The notes: a model not told the origin generated them from the letters alone. A DNA stretch of 64,000 bases from Carallia brachiata (GCA_021464245.1 JADCRB010000071.1:3859681-3923680); one strand, 5' to 3'; positions 22,541 through 42,023 are shown, numbered from the stretch's first letter. Numbers and translations are program-made.

Positions 22541-24420
22541 AAAATAGGTTCCACTAAAATAAGGAATTTTTATTCGACTAGAAGCATGAGATTTAAGAAT
22601 AGTTCCTACTTGCAAATGGATTGGACTAAATAAAAATAATGTTCAGCCCAAATAAGTAAATAAGCTAAAGTAAACACTCACACACTTTGGGCCCAAAACC
22701 ACACTTGGTCTTTTACAAAATTGCCCTTACTCACACACACTGGCCCACATATTTTCAAATTCAGCTATAGGACCTTTCCTTACACTTGAATCATGTAAAT
22801 GTAGGCTTGTAGACCTCCAATTTTCAAGTCCAGCACATGTATTGCTTGCTCCACAAGTAAAATACATTTTTTGCTCTCCAACAAAGTCCACCAAGCCATC
22901 AAAAATCACCGAACGAAATGATGTAGTGTGGGTGCTGGCTCCACAGATGGAACTAAAACACCCACGAACTAAAACACTTACGAACAAAATTGGAATCATA
23001 CCTGAGGAAAGCCAAGTCAGTTTTAAAGATTCTTAACCCAACGCCTATAAAGAAACGTAAACCAAAGATATAAAGAAGGATATAATTGCGAGACTCTAGA
23101 CAAGGAAGGAGGAGGGTGATAGGACTTGGGGTTTAGATGCCACAAGGTTAACGACCTTGATTAATCAGGTTTGGCCCTCAAGAAGAACTAAGGAGAAACG
23201 TTTGTTCTCTCTTTAAAAAAAAAAAAAACAATCATTATTCAACGCACACTCTTTAAAACATGAAGCCTTGCATACTTATTTGTAGACTCCTTGTAATACT
23301 AGGGTAAAAATAAGTTCTTCATAAGTCCTTGTAATACTTATTAGCAAAATTTTATTTGAGGATTTTATTTGTGAATCTATTCACCCCTCCTCTAGGCTTC
23401 ACTAAGGAACCAACAAAAATAGGTTCCACTAAAATAAGGAATTTTTATTCGACTAGAAGCATGGGATTTAAGAATAGTTCCTACTTGCAAATAGATTGGA
23501 CTAAATAAAAACAATGTTCAACCCAAATAAGTAAATAAGCTAAAGTAAACACTCACACACTTTAGGCCCAAAACCACACTTGGTCTTTTACAAAATTGCC
23601 CTTACTCACACACACTAGGCCCACATATTTTCAAATTCAGCTATAGGACCTTTCCTTACACTTAAATTATGTAAATGTAGGCTTGTGAGACCTCCAATTT
23701 TCAAGTCCAGCACATGTATTGCTAAGTAAAGTACATTTTTTGCTCTCCAAGCAAAGTCCACCAAGCCATCAAAAATCACCGAACGAAATGATGTAGTGTG
23801 GGTGCTGGCTCCACGGATGGAACTAAAACACCCACGAACTAAAACACCCACGAACAAAATTGGAATATATCCGAGGAAAGCCAAGTCAGTTTTAAAGATT
23901 CTTAACCCAACGCCTATAAAGAAACGTAAACCAAAGATATAAAGAAGGATATAATTGCGAGACTCTAGACAAGGAAGGAGGAGGGTGATAGGACTTGGGG
24001 TTTAGATGCCACAAGGTCAACGACCTTGATTAATCAGGTTTGGCCCTCAAGAAGAACTAAGGAGAAACGTTTGTTCTCTCTTTAAAAAAAAAAAAAATCA
24101 TTATTAACGCACACTCTTTAAAATATGAAGCCTTGCTATACTTATTTGTAGACTCCTTGTAATACTAGGGTAAAAATAAGTTCCACTAACATAGGGAATC
24201 CTTATTTGACTAGAAACATGATATTTAAGACTAATTCCTACCTACAAATAGATTGCCCTAAGTAAAATAATGAGAATAAATAAGTAAATAGGCTAGTTTA
24301 ACACTCACACACACTAGAACCAAGACCGTACTTGGTCTTTTTACAAAATTGCCCTTGCTCATACCCACTAGGCCCACAGTTTTTCAAATTTGGCTCCCGC
24401 ACCTTTTCTTGCCTTTGCCG

Positions 24421-24898
24421 CTGCCTCTGACATAGTCATTGCTGTCACTACCACCTTCATCTAGATCAGGTGTGGAAGAGTTTTGTTGTGTCTGCTTGAG
24501 ATGAGTGTTGTGGGTTGTTTGTCTTTTTATGTAGTTTGTAGTTTAGTATTTTGGAAAATCTTATCGGATGTATCGATTTCTATCATAAGTCCATCAAAGT
24601 GCGGTATGTGCTGCCATAGACAGTTTTGTCACTAGACTAGATCTATCTAAGATCTTGTTTTTATGTAAGTTTAATTATAGTTCGGTGTGTACTTTTATTA
24701 GAGAGTTTTGTCTAAATGGGTTTTATGTCATGTTAGTAAATAATCTGTTCGACCATATTAGTCATATGCCAATTTAGCCACCTTGTATTTTTTTTTTCAA
24801 AGGTCTTCCCGATATCTTTACATTAAATCTATATATAGTTTTGTATGATATTAATACAACGATTTTTTGTATTTCAAAAAAAAAAAAAAAAAAAAATC
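24421..24898 (+). mobile_element. 5'-truncated retroposon 3' end with poly(A)
   Basis: The segment ends TGATATTAATACAACG-TTTTTTGTATTTC followed by about 22 A residues (24876-24897), the form of plant L1-type LINE 3' ends. No reverse transcriptase is present, so only the 3' untranslated part was inserted. The left limit is approximate. Confidence 0.45.
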
Positions 24899-25906
24899 AC
24901 AACCTTCTCACAACTCTACGCTCTTAATTTTCAATAATGCAACCAATTGTCCCTCGCCAAAGGAATGAAAAAGCCACCAACCACTCCAGTCATCACTGAT
25001 TTCTTCATCTTCTCATGAAATAATTCGCCTAGGTTAGCATAGTCATAGCCTACAGACGCATTTTTCAATTTAACTTCTCAGCAAAGCTCCTTCCCTCCTG
25101 CTTCTAAATTTCAGTAAATTTACACTTAACCCTTTTAACCATTTTGCCGTTTCGATTTTCTTTATTCTTGGAAATTATTGTATTGTTCACTAAACATTAT
25201 TATAAAACTACTTCAAATATTAAACTTATTGTGGTTTTCAAACTTCGAACACACACTCTAATGAAATATTATTTTATGCATGAAGAAATGGGGTTTTACA
25301 GCATCTAGAGGAGGCCTGACTACCCCTGGCATTAGGCGGGAATCCAGAAACTACAGCTACGTAGCTGCCCAAAACAACTCGGCTGTTGAATTTCCAGTTA
25401 AAAGCCGATGAGATTTTGTCATTCGGTCAATTCAAACTTCGAAAATAGGAAGAGGCAACATGTTACAGGACCGTCGACTAAGATTAAATTTCAAATATTT
25501 TCATATATTGAATCCCAACCAGGCCCCAATTCATCAGCTAAGTGAACGGCTCCATGCCAATGTGAACCAACGCTACAAATTTTGCAGCATATTTATAGGG
25601 CGTGGCTTGGGCCACCTTTCGCGGTAGCTCGCTTGGTAATCTGATCAATATATAGTTGCTACCATCGGGTGCGTTCATGAGGGGGAAAAATATACATAAT
25701 ATGGTGAAAATCATCTCGTCCATCATCCCCTCTCATTGTGGGTTTGGCCATATTTGAGACTTCAGGTTCTGCCTCACATTACTGCAGCAAGCCAAAAATT
25801 TCAGCTAGTTGAAACAGTTGTAAAGTATAACTCGGTTCTTAGCGTTGAAAAGCCGACCACAAAGAGGGCAATGGCCAGTCAATTTCTCATACGATTCCGT
25901 AAAAGC
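24899..25906. other. Intergenic and GET3B 3' flank
   Basis: No gene is supported. The part nearest 25906 should contain the 3' untranslated region of the minus-strand ATPase gene. The 62-codon frame at 25538-25726 has no domain. Confidence 0.5.
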
Positions 25907-32120
<6,214 letters not shown>

Positions 32121-32270
32121 CTTTAATTCAATTAATGCTCGCCTCTTCCTCGCATCGCTTCTTCCGGTAATTATCGGAAAGGAAATACTTTATGCCCGCA
32201 CAGGCACAATGAGAGAGAGATGTAAAACGCCGTTAAAAGTTTTCTGTGAGTCAGTTTCATAGAAGTTTGT
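32121..32270 (-). promoter_or_regulatory. GET3B 5' flank
   Basis: This GC-moderate stretch upstream of the ATPase start codon probably holds the 5' leader and core promoter. No clear TATA box was seen, which is common for housekeeping genes. The limits are a guess. Confidence 0.35.
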
Positions 32271-33493
32271 TCCAAATTTAATGCCAAATTTCATTTAATA
32301 GATGATTTTTTTTTCAACCAACCAAAACAATAATTTAGTAATAATTTATCACATTTTTTTTACGCATGACTTAAATTCAAGTTTTTATTCTTAAAAGTAA
32401 TGCTTTCCTTTGACTATTAGGTTGTATTGTCTTTGCACAGTACTAGTTTAATACTTAGTAATCGTTAGTGGTTAGATTGGAGGAGGTCTGATCAGACCCA
32501 TCAGTACTCAAATGGTACATCTCTTCTTATGAGTTGGGTTGAATAAGATATACATATAGAGGTTAGTCTAACTTCGACTTAGAGATCTGATAACAATATA
32601 TTGCCCACTATATTTTTTTGTGTCAAAAAAAATAAATGAATTAAGTCCAAACAATGATAGATTTGACTTGTTTATGCACAGTTCCTTTAACAATTATTTA
32701 AAATTTGTATTAAAATCATTAAATAATTTATTTCGCATATTATTGAAAATATATTTAATAAACTTATTTAAATCTTATAATATATTTTTTGTAAAAATAA
32801 AAATGAAATTGTGTATATTTCACCCTTCATAAACCTTCAAATGTAAGTAATATGTGCATTGTTACATCATTTTATATTTATAATTATCCACTAAAAATAA
32901 ACACTTTGGTTTAATTACTTAAATTTTTTAAAGTGAACATTTTCATCAATTTAATTCCATATATGATAATAATTTTTAAATTTCAATTATTTGTTAGAAC
33001 TTTAATTTTTTACGATATTTCTTCATATCATGAGGATATGAACTGTAAAATAGAAATAACTTTCTTCATTTTTATAAACCTCACACATATTTCTTAGGAT
33101 TAGAAATTGAAACCTCTAAAATAGAAGTTTCAAACTCTAAGAGGTGTTTGTTTAAGAAATTTATGATGTAGGAATGAAAATCAACTAATAATTCTCATTC
33201 TTATTCTTTGTTTAAGGAAAAGTAGAATATTTTGAGAATGAGATTTCCTACTTTGAAAGACTAATGATTCCTGAGTTTAACCCATCAATCACTCTCACTC
33301 CTATATAACTACCCATTCCCACAATTTTCTCAAAATTTTTCTTCTAAACTACCATAACTAATCTCCAACACACTCCCTTTTTTTGTTTTCTTGCTCTAAG
33401 TCGTCGTTCTCTCATCTCTCCCTCAACCTTTGCATTCTTTTTTTTAAAAAATTTTATTCACGATAATGCGTTGTTTTTCATGATATTTTGTGA
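32271..33493. other. Intergenic, AT-rich
   Basis: No gene is supported. The stretch near 33130-33290 (TTTGTTTAAG...TCTTTGTTTAAGG, GAATGAGATTTCCTA) looks like a decayed repeat. The 70-codon frame at 32620-32832 is low-complexity. Confidence 0.5.
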
Positions 33494-33817
33494 TTAAGGC
33501 ATGTGTTAGGATCGTAGGGCAAAGTAAAAGGAAAGGAAAGGTAAATTAAAGGGAAAGCGGATACTAAAGAAGAAACGAAAGGAACCATAAGGAAAATTAA
33601 AGGGGGAAAAAGAAAGAAAAGGTGAGATTCAAGAGAGAGAGACATGTTGATATTAATTCTTCTTTTTTGCTACAAAACTGTTCTATACCATATAAACCAA
33701 AGAGAACGCATGACATGAATGAGACCCTTAACAATTAAGAGTCATGTAACACTAAGTCACTCTTCTCCCACTCTTAAGATGCCATATAAGAATAATACAA
33801 TAATTACAATACATATA

Positions 33818-34102
33818 TGTAGATTTTGAGAATAGTGTGCAGTAAAATTTTTATTCAACTGATGCTTAACCAAAAAATACAAGATAGTAGAAATATTTAT
33901 AGCCTTTGTACAATAGGTCTTATCTCCTAATCCTAAAATAAAAAAATAAGCAGATTACTCTCCTTTTGAATTTTGAACACCAACACCTGATCTGATGGGA
34001 CCAGAAAACTAATTGGATAAAAGATGATATCATCTTATCTTACATTTAAATTCAAATAGGAGATGATAACCAAATCCTTCAGTTAGGAACTGAATTTCCA
34101 CA
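33818..34102 (-). repeat. Copia 3' LTR
   Basis: It starts TGTAGATTTTG and ends TTTCCACA as written on the plus strand. It matches the LTR at 38514-38797 except for two substitutions and one base in an A run. Confidence 0.95.
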
Positions 34103-34109
34103 CTCCCCC

Positions 34110-35600
34110 TCAAGCGGGGTTATGGATATCAATCATACCCAGCTTGGACTTTAAATTATCAAAATTTGTCCGAGAAAGTGCCTTGGTTAGAATGTCTGCA
34201 ATTTGATTGCATGTAGGCATGTACTCAAGTTTGATAATTCTGTCTTCTACTTTCTCTTTGATGAAATGACGATCAATTTCCACATGTTTTGTCCTGTCAT
34301 GATGAACTGGATTCTTTGCAATGCTTATAGCTGCTTTATTGTCACAAAATACCTTTATGGGCTCTCTAGCTGTAACTTTTAGCTCTCCAAGTAGTTTTCT
34401 TAGCCAAATTCCTTCACAAATTCCTTGAGACATAGCTCTAAACTCAGCCTCTGCACTACTTCTTGCAACAACAGATTGTTTCTTGCTCCGCCAAGTAACC
34501 AAATTCCCCCAAACATATGTACAATACCCTGTAGTTGATCTTCTGTCTGTAACTGATCCAGCCCAATCTGCATCTGAGAACACTTCAATATTCTTGTCTG
34601 AAGTTTTCTTAAAAATAACCCCTTACCAGGATTCTTTTTTAAGTATTGTAGAATTCGATGTATAGCTCCTAAATGTTGTTCAGTTGGATTGTTCATGAAC
34701 CGGCTCACCATGCTTACTGCAAAGCCAATGTCTGGTCTTGTATGTGAAAGATAAATAAGTTTACCAACAAGTCTCTGATATCTACCCTTATCAACAAGTG
34801 GACTTCCTTCCTCCATTCCTACTTTGTTGTTTGGGTCCATTGGAGTATCTGCTGGTTTGCATCCAAGCATCCCAGTTTCTTTTAGTAAATCAAGAATGTA
34901 CTTTCTTTGAGAGACTGATATTCCACTTCTTGATCGTGCCACCTCCATGCCAAGAAAATATTTGAGATAACCAAGGTCTTTGATCTCGAATTCTTTGGCA
35001 AGAGCCTTTTTAGGTTGCTTATTTCCTTATGATCTCCTGTGAGGATTATGTCATCTACATAGACAATGAGAATGGCCATTTTTCCTGCAGATGTATGCTT
35101 AATAAACATAGTATGATCTGATTGACATTGTAAGAAACCACACTTCTTTACCACTTTTGTTAGTCTACCAAACCAAGCACGAGGGGATTGCTTGAGACCA
35201 TACAAGGATTTTCGAGCCTGCAAACTTTGTTGGCATTGTCTTGAGTTTCAAATCCCGGAGGAATCTTCATGTAGACTTCTTCTTCTAAGTCACCGTTTAA
35301 GAATGCATTTTTGACATCCAATTGATGAAGTGGCCAATCCAAGTTTGCTGCCAATGATAACAAAACTCGGACTGAATTGAGCTTAGCAACTGGGGCAAAT
35401 GTCTCCTCGAAATCTATGCCATAGGATTGAGTAAATCCTTTTGCAACAAGTCTTGCTTTGAACCTGTCCACGCTCCCATCAGCCTTGTGTTTGATTGTAA
35501 AAATCCATTTGCATCCAACGGGATTTTTGTCTTTGGGCAAATCTGCAATTTCCCATGTGTTTTCTAGAGCTTGGATCTCTTCTAAAAAGCCACCTTCCAC
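34110..35600 (-). pseudogene. Copia reverse transcriptase and RNase H, frameshifted
   Basis: Pieces in order on the minus strand: 35600-35160 (KWIFTIKHKADGSVDRFKAR, LDVKNAFLNGDL), 35223-34882 (KSLYGLKQSPRAWF, catalytic YVDD at 35050-35061), 34948-34400 (YILDLLKETGMLGCKPADTP, RPDIGFAVSMVSRF) and 34583-34110 (RNase H with SDADWAG, SSAEAEFRA, DNKAAI, HVEIDRHF). Each junction is a one-base shift. Near 34620 a T5 run stands where T6 would restore frame, near 35010 an A5 run where A6 would, and near 35590 a T5 run where T6 would. Near 35217 one C appears lost. The amino acid sequence within each piece is well preserved. Confidence 0.9.
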
Positions 35601-37093
35601 TTTGGTTGGTTTAGGGCTTCATATATGTTGTTTGGAATCTGCAAATTGGTGAGAGCAGTAGCAAATGCTCGGAAACTAGGTGACAACTTTTCATAAGAAA
35701 CATAGTTACTAATTGGGTGTTGAGTACATGATCTCACACCTTTCCTCAAAGCAATTGGCAGATCAACATCATTAGAAGGCTCAGAAAAATCAGATTCAGT
35801 AATAGTGTTACCTGGGCAAATTTCAAGATTTTCTGAATTCAGTTCAGATTCAAGGTTTTGCTTGGAATGTGTATGATCCTCTAAAACCCCTTGAGCTTTC
35901 TGTCTCCTTGAATAGACAATCAGATCTTTGTCAGCTTTTTCTTGTGTGGCCTTCGGATTTGCACTCAGGCTGAATTTGCTGGGTTTGGGACTCAGAAGTG
36001 TTTGGAGGTTCAATGGTAAGGAGCTGTGTAGGTTCAGCAATTGAAGAAATTGGATAAATTGGACACTGTGATGTGGAAGATAATTTAGTTTTCCAAAGCT
36101 GGTATTCCCTTGTGATAGGATTCTCCCCCTGAATAGTAGATTTGGCATAATAAGGTTGATTTTCAAAGAATGTTACATCCATGGAGTTGTAGAATTTCTT
36201 AGTGACTGGGGAGTAACATTTGTAGCCTTTTTGGTTGGGAGAGTATCCAAGAAATATACATTTGATGGATTTTGGATCTAACTTGCTCTGATGTTGGTCT
36301 ATGTGAACAAAGGTAGTACATCCAAATACCTTGGCAGGAATAGATGAGATAAGCCGAGTGTGAGGATATGTGGAAAGGAGGGCTTGACATGGAGTTTTGA
36401 ATTTTAGGACTCGAGATGGCATTCGATTGATAAGATATGCTGCAGTAAGGACTGCCTCACCCCAAAAATGCTTTGGAACATTTGTAGATAGCATGAGAGA
36501 TCTTGCCACCTCCATTAGATGTCGATTCTTCCTTTCTGCAACTCCATTTTGCTGTGGAGTTTGAACACATGAGCTTTGATGGACTATGCCTTGTTCCAAG
36601 AGATATGAACTGAGTATGGAGTGATAATACTCTCTCTGCCATTGTCAGTTCTCAAGATTTGTATTTTGGTTTGAAATTGTGTTTGAACCATTTTGTTGAA
36701 ATTCTGAAATATCTGACTGACCTCTGATTTTTCTTTCATGAGAAACACCCATGTGACTCTTGTGTGATCATCAATGAAAGTAGCAAACCACCTGGAACCT
36801 GTAATGTTATTAACCCTAAATGGTCCCCAAATATCACCATGTACCAATGAAAAAGGGTGAGATGATTTGTAGGGCTGTTTAGGGTAGGTATTATGAGTGT
36901 GTTTGGATAATTGACAAATCTCACACTGAAAAATTTTTGAGTTTTGATTGAATAAAGATGGGAACAACTTTTCAAGATACAAGAAATTTGGATGCCCTAA
37001 TCGATAATGCCACACAAGAAGTCTTCTGAGATTGTCTTTCAAGATTATCACCTCTAAGGAAATAGAGTCCCGCACACATCCTAGTATTGCCAA
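35582..37093 (-). pseudogene. Copia integrase region, frameshifted
   Basis: Frames 37093-36584, 36599-35931 and 36166-35582 carry the pre-integrase zinc motif (HYRLGHPNF ... CEICQLSKH), the integrase core (HGDIWGPF, FIDDHTRVTWVF, RTDNGRE) and the glutamate-bearing TPQQNGVAERKNRHLMEVAR. The shift near 36630 is an extra AG in an AGAGAG run. Another lies near 35945. At the start (about 37010) the sequence joins SQKTSC to WHYRLGHP with a small deletion that changes frame. Confidence 0.9.
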
Positions 37094-38465
37094 TCATCTT
37101 CCCCGAATCCAAGTCCTGAAATTCACAAATATTTGAAGAAAATTTAGTAACACAATTGAGATCTTGTGTAAGTTTGCTTATGGATAGCAAATTGCAATCT
37201 AAGCTTGGAACAGATAGGACAGATTCAAGGGTTAGGTCCTTTGAAATCACAACAGAACCTGTGCCAGCCACTTTTGAGAGTGACCCATCTGCAATTCGGA
37301 CTGTGAAATTGCCATAACATGGATCATATTTATGAAATATGGAAATATCTCCTGTCATATGATCTGATGCTCCTGAATCCACAATCCATGAGTTTGATTT
37401 CTCTTGTTTTACACTTAAGGCTCTTAGAAAATTACCTTTTTGTGCTAGAGAACCATTACCGATTGTGGTAGAATTAGTATGCTGGAACATTTTCTGCAGT
37501 AGATCCAATTGTTCCTTACTGAATGTGCTTGATTCAATAGAGTTTTGAGGCTCTGTGGCAGCTAAATGGCCACGGCTGTCCTGCTCCTGGGAAGGACGTG
37601 ATGGTTTCCAGTCTGCTGGCTTTCTATGAATTTTCCAGCATGTTTCCTTTATGTGTCCTAATTTGCGACAGTGTTCACACCATGGTCTTCCTTTCCTTTG
37701 TCGATTATCAGTATTGTTGCTGAATTGGGGTCCTCGAGTAGCTAGGGCTGAATTTTCTGGGGTAAGAATAGTGCTTTGAGATCCTAACATCACCTTTTTC
37801 CTGCTCTCTTCTCTTCGAACTTCTGAAAATACTTCTCGAATGCTAGGTAGTGGCTTAGTGCTGAGGATTCTTCCACAAACTTCATCAAGATTTTTATTAT
37901 GGCCAAGGAGGAATTTATAAATTCGATCCTTTTCAATGATGTCCTTATATTTCTTGGAATCATCAGAACATTTCCATTCAAATTCTTCGAGCATGTCGAG
38001 CTGCTGCCAATGACGTGTTAGAATATTAAAATATTCTGTCACCGGGAGGTCACCTTGGCGTTGATCATGGAGGATGCTCTTGATTTAAAAAATTTTAGAG
38101 GTATTGTCTCTGTTGGAGTAGGTTTCTTTTGCTGCCTCCCAGATTTCTTTAGCAGTCTTGTAATACATAAAATTTTCTCCAATGTCAGTAGTCATGGAAT
38201 TGATCAACCATGACATTACCATGCTGTTCTCTGACTTCCAGCCTTTGAATTTCGGATCATTCTCCTCTGGAGGTGTAACAGCCCCTGTGAGGTAGTCCTC
38301 TTTCCATTTTTCACAAATAAACATCATAACGGACTGAGACCATTGAAGGAAATTTTGTCTGTTGAGTTTGTGACCTGTGATTTGAAGACTTGAGCCTTCT
38401 GATCTGCTGAGACTGCTGGTGATGACAGCTCCAGGATTGGACATTGTTTCCCCTTTGTTGGACAT
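36972..38465 (-). pseudogene. Copia gag and protease, one internal stop
   Basis: The gag frame starts at 38465 (MSNKGETMSN) and is in one frame down to 36972, except for a TAA at 38085-38087 between NTSKIF and IKSILHDQ, where copia gags usually have a sense codon. The zinc knuckle CEHCRKLGHIKETC lies at 37638-37680 and the aspartic protease DSGASDHM at 37356-37379. It supplies the particle protein and its processing enzyme. Confidence 0.9.
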
Positions 38466-38513
38466 GATAAATTTACTAGAGACAAAGGTTCAGATAACCA
38501 GGCTCTGATACCA

Positions 38514-38797
38514 TGTAGATTTTGAGAATAGTGTGCAGTAAAATTTTTATTCAACTGATGCTTAACCAAAAAATAAAAGATAGCAGAAATATTTATAGCC
38601 TTTGTACAATAGGTCTTATCTCCTAATCCTAAAATAAAAAATAAGCAGATTACTCTCCTTTTGAATTTTGAACACCAACACCTGATCTGATGGGACCAGA
38701 AAACTAATTGGATAAAAGATGATATCATCTTATCTTACATTTAAATTCAAATAGGAGATGATAACCAAATCCTTCAGTTAGGAACTGAATTTCCACA
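38514..38797 (-). repeat. Copia 5' LTR
   Basis: It matches the 33818-34102 LTR, with TG...CA ends, and is flanked inside by the primer-binding site (38502-38513) and outside by the ATATA duplication. Confidence 0.95.
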
Positions 38798-40790
38798 ATA
38801 TATTAAAAGAAGAACCCGTGTTAGTAGAAGAAGTTTATAACATTACTACCCCGTCAAAGCAATCCTTTTTCTCAAGGATTAACCTAGATAACAAAATGAA
38901 GTGTAGAAGTCCTGAATGACTACTAGCTCTAGAGGAAGGTTGTCCAAGCAACATCAACTCTAGAGCATCAATGTTGAATATAATCATGACATCAAAAATC
39001 AATTCTCTCTCTACATTAAAAAAGGCATTGTCCTAATTTTGGGCATAAGCATTTCCTTTTGTAGGTACACTATAGATAGGACTGATATCAATTTTGAATA
39101 GATGCTTCTCTTTGATGGAATTAACTTGTTCAAAAACATGGTTGAAAGATTGAAAACATAGATAGATGTCAATATCTAGCAAAAAAGAAAATTCTGTCTA
39201 AAACATGACTTATTACAAGTAGGATGCTTCATATCATCTTAATGGCATATCCATTCGAAACTATCAACCCTAGAGAAAAGCTTTTTATTACGAATCTTAA
39301 GATGTTTGGCATTAAATCTTCTGGGGATTGCTTTGTCATGCCTTTGCCTATCAATTGCCATGGCATTCTTTCTATGCTCAACTTCATCTATGTCATACTT
39401 AGTAACACAACATATTTCTCCTCTAGTGCATAACATCTTTATCCTCAAGAAAGGAAAGAAAATCTACAATAGTAACTTAGGGAATTTTGAAAGAGAGAGT
39501 AGCCTTCCAACTAAGACTAACAATTTATTTCCCCTATTATGACGAGCTAACTGTAACTAGATGTTACAAATAGCCCATATACAAAACATTTTCCTGACAT
39601 CAATTTTGTATATTAGATTATTTAGTGTCTTATCGGCTCAGCATCAATCCTCCGCTATACTTTTACATTTTTGCCTATAATTATAAGATTTATTTGGAAA
39701 TCTAGAGATAGATATCTTGGCTATAATCGTGTAAGTCATAGCTAAAGCAAGCATAAAAAGAAATAAGAATCCCAATTTCAATCCTTAACTCGCCAATAAG
39801 ATGCATATCAATAACAATACCTTCTTTTTAACACAAATATGTAATCCAATATCTCCCTAAACATGCAATAAGAGTGGGGGCACGTTGTGACAAAAACTAA
39901 TAGCCACACTCTTATTTATATTATTCATACCTAGTGGAACAATCACCTTGTGCACAACAAGCCATTGTACTAGTGTTTTATTGGCTAAAATGATGGTAGC
40001 TTTAGACAATGATTCTCTAACCTTTGTTCCTTCAAAATTAAAAAGTTCATCCCAAAAACTGTAATTTTGCCAGTATTCTAGATTTCAATTCTTCAAACTA
40101 AGGAGATTGACTTCAAAAACCCTAACTCGTTAACACTTAGAGGGATGAGGCCCGACGAAAATCAAAGCACTTTCTTTAATCACAAGTTCTTTTGGGATTA
40201 GCAAGATAGCAATATAATCATCAGTAACCGAGCCTCCAATAACTAGACAGACTTGGTTGGTTTTTACCTTGTTCCATAATTTTCCCAAATTTATGTGTTA
40301 TAAATTCCTAAAATTGCAACAACATTGTATTTCCTTCTTCCCTTAATGTACTGAGGTGTTCTTCAATCCTGTAAAAAGCATCATTCCATTCATCCACCGT
40401 TATTGAACTCAGTAACAGCCGACAATTTCTTGGTAAATTATTAGAATCTTAGGGCAAATTAAGAAGAAACTAGAGGTGGATTCAAAAGAACAAAGAGAAC
40501 AAAAAGGAGAAAGAGAGAGAAACTGAAAAGAATTAGAGAAGATGGAGAAAGCAATAATTAAGAGAGAAAAATATATTGATAATATTTTTTTTTTTTTGTT
40601 ACAAAAACGTTTTAGACCTTATAAACCAAAGCAACCACATGACATGATCTATTTCTTTAAGAACTAATACTCACTTAACAACTAACATATTTTCCTTCCT
40701 CTCGTAAAGATCTCACTTAAGTTTAATAGAACAATTTTAATGCACATATTAAAAGAAGAACGCACGACAACAGAAGAAATTCTTAACACA

Positions 40791-42012
40791 CGATATTAGG
40801 TATGCAAGGCTCGATGGAAGTTTTGAGGTTTCATAGTTGTTATTCTAGTTTTACTTTGGAAGAAAAAATTTGGTTGTGTTGGGTGTTTTGATGGAAAAAT
40901 GCTTGATTTTCATGTCTCATGGGGCTCAAAGTTAATGTGGTTGTTATTATGACAGTTTTTAATTTATGCTTTTGAAGGTACTTCGTTATTGATTGGATCG
41001 ATTTGAGGGTAGAAACTTTTTTTTTATGGTTTTGATTTGAATTTTGGAGAGGAGGACTTCGATTTTGTTGTTATGGTAAAGGTTTTACTTAAGGGAAAGG
41101 AATTTTTATCTGACGATTAAGATTTCTAGGGAAATTTTGAGTTAATGAATTTTCAATGTGTTTCATTGAAAAAGATAGATATTTGGCTCTTGTGTTGTGT
41201 TTCTCTGGTCAGGATTAGGTTTTATACTAGACTCTGGAACATGAAGCAAGTTAGGGAAGATGAGAGAATGGAACTAGATCAGTTTACTTAGTAAAATCTG
41301 ATCAATTAGCCTGGTCTAACTAGGTTTGACACTAACCTCAGTTTTTTGAATTTTTATTTTCCTACTTACTTTTTTTTATCATTTGCTTATATTTTTTTCT
41401 GCAGGTGCTTGGGGAAAAGGAATAAATAAGATGGAGAGAATGGGTCAGTCGGAGGTAGCCTAGCTAACAACTGATTATTGTGACAGGGGATTTCTAGTGT
41501 CTGGCCAAAAACCGAAAAAAACTAGTGTTTCTAACTGATCTCTAGATTTTTTTAATTTAAAACATTCAAGTTATAAAAGGTTAAAATGCTAGAAATTTAC
41601 AAGAAAAAATATGCTAGTTTTGATGTCTCTTTGGTTTTTCTAATGCAAGGTGAGGCCTAATATAGGGTAAACAACCGAAATGTGGTTTATGAGTAGTAAA
41701 AATGCCAAAATACCTAAGATGAGTTTGTTGCATCCTCTATTATGCCTTTAATGATAGTGTCTTTATTTATGTGCTTGCGTGCTTTATGTTGCTGCAATGG
41801 AATGCTAAATGCTTTTGTGAATGCCATTTTAAGCAAAGGTGCATGTTTGGATAAGTAATATGGGTATGATGTGTGTCTATGTTTAGGAAATCATAGAGTT
41901 ACTATTTGGACAACATGTTTATACAATATGAAAAGATTATGAAAGTTGAAGAGAGTGAAAGTTACAAAAGAGATAAACTAGCATACTACTAAGATTACAA
42001 CTTGTTTATAAG
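40791..42012. other. Intergenic, no structure seen
   Basis: Moderately AT-rich unique-looking DNA with no long frame and no repeat recognised. Confidence 0.5.
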
Positions 42013-42023
42013 GATTTTCATGA

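Larger units (their letters stand above)
20690..24420. repeat. Tandem array of about 0.8-kb units (halves A and B)
   Basis: The order is B (20690-21035), solo LTR, A (22541-22984), B (22985-23320), LTR tail (about 23339-23412), A (about 23413-23860), B (about 23861-24175), partial A (24175-24420). Half A contains GGTTCCACTAA-ATA and TTGCCCTTACTCACACACACT; half B contains GGGTGATAGGACTTGGGG and GGAGAAACGTTTGTTCTCTC. The two complete A-B units are nearly identical, while the first B and last A are more diverged. A copy of the solo LTR's last 80 bp between the units shows that one duplication took place after the LTR inserted. Confidence 0.75.
33818..38797 (-). mobile_element. Ty1/copia LTR retrotransposon, full length, recent
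   Basis: The 4,980-bp element is bounded by LTRs of 285 and 284 bp and a perfect ATATA target duplication (33813-33817 and 38798-38802). The order gag, protease, integrase, reverse transcriptase, RNase H defines Ty1/copia. The primer-binding site (TGGTATCAGAGC, 38502-38513, minus strand) adjoins the 5' LTR, and a polypurine tract (TTGAGGGGGAG, 34103-34113) adjoins the 3' LTR. The LTRs differ by two substitutions and one A-run indel, so insertion was recent. Yet the coding part is broken in about eight places, so this copy is not autonomous as written. Confidence 0.95.
33494..40790 (-). mobile_element. Degenerate outer LTR element split by the copia insertion
   Basis: The sequences 33494-33817 plus 38798-38846 (left) and about 40433-40790 (right) are diverged copies of one LTR-like unit. 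They share TTAG-ATC-TAGGGCAAA, AAGAGAGA-A-AT-TTGATA, TACAAAA, TATAAACCAAAG, CATGACATGA and TATTAAAAGAAGAAC in the same order. The left unit starts TGTGTTAGG and ends TTATAACA, followed by CTACCCCGTCAAAGC, a plausible reversed polypurine side. The interior (38850-40430) is full of stop codons, so no protein can be assigned. The young copia element sits inside the left unit. Confidence 0.5.

Noticed and set aside
22727..23884. Two similar minus-strand frames that look like a conserved protein pair
   Set aside because: They are the same half-unit of the tandem array translated twice; the similarity is at DNA level and carries no domain.
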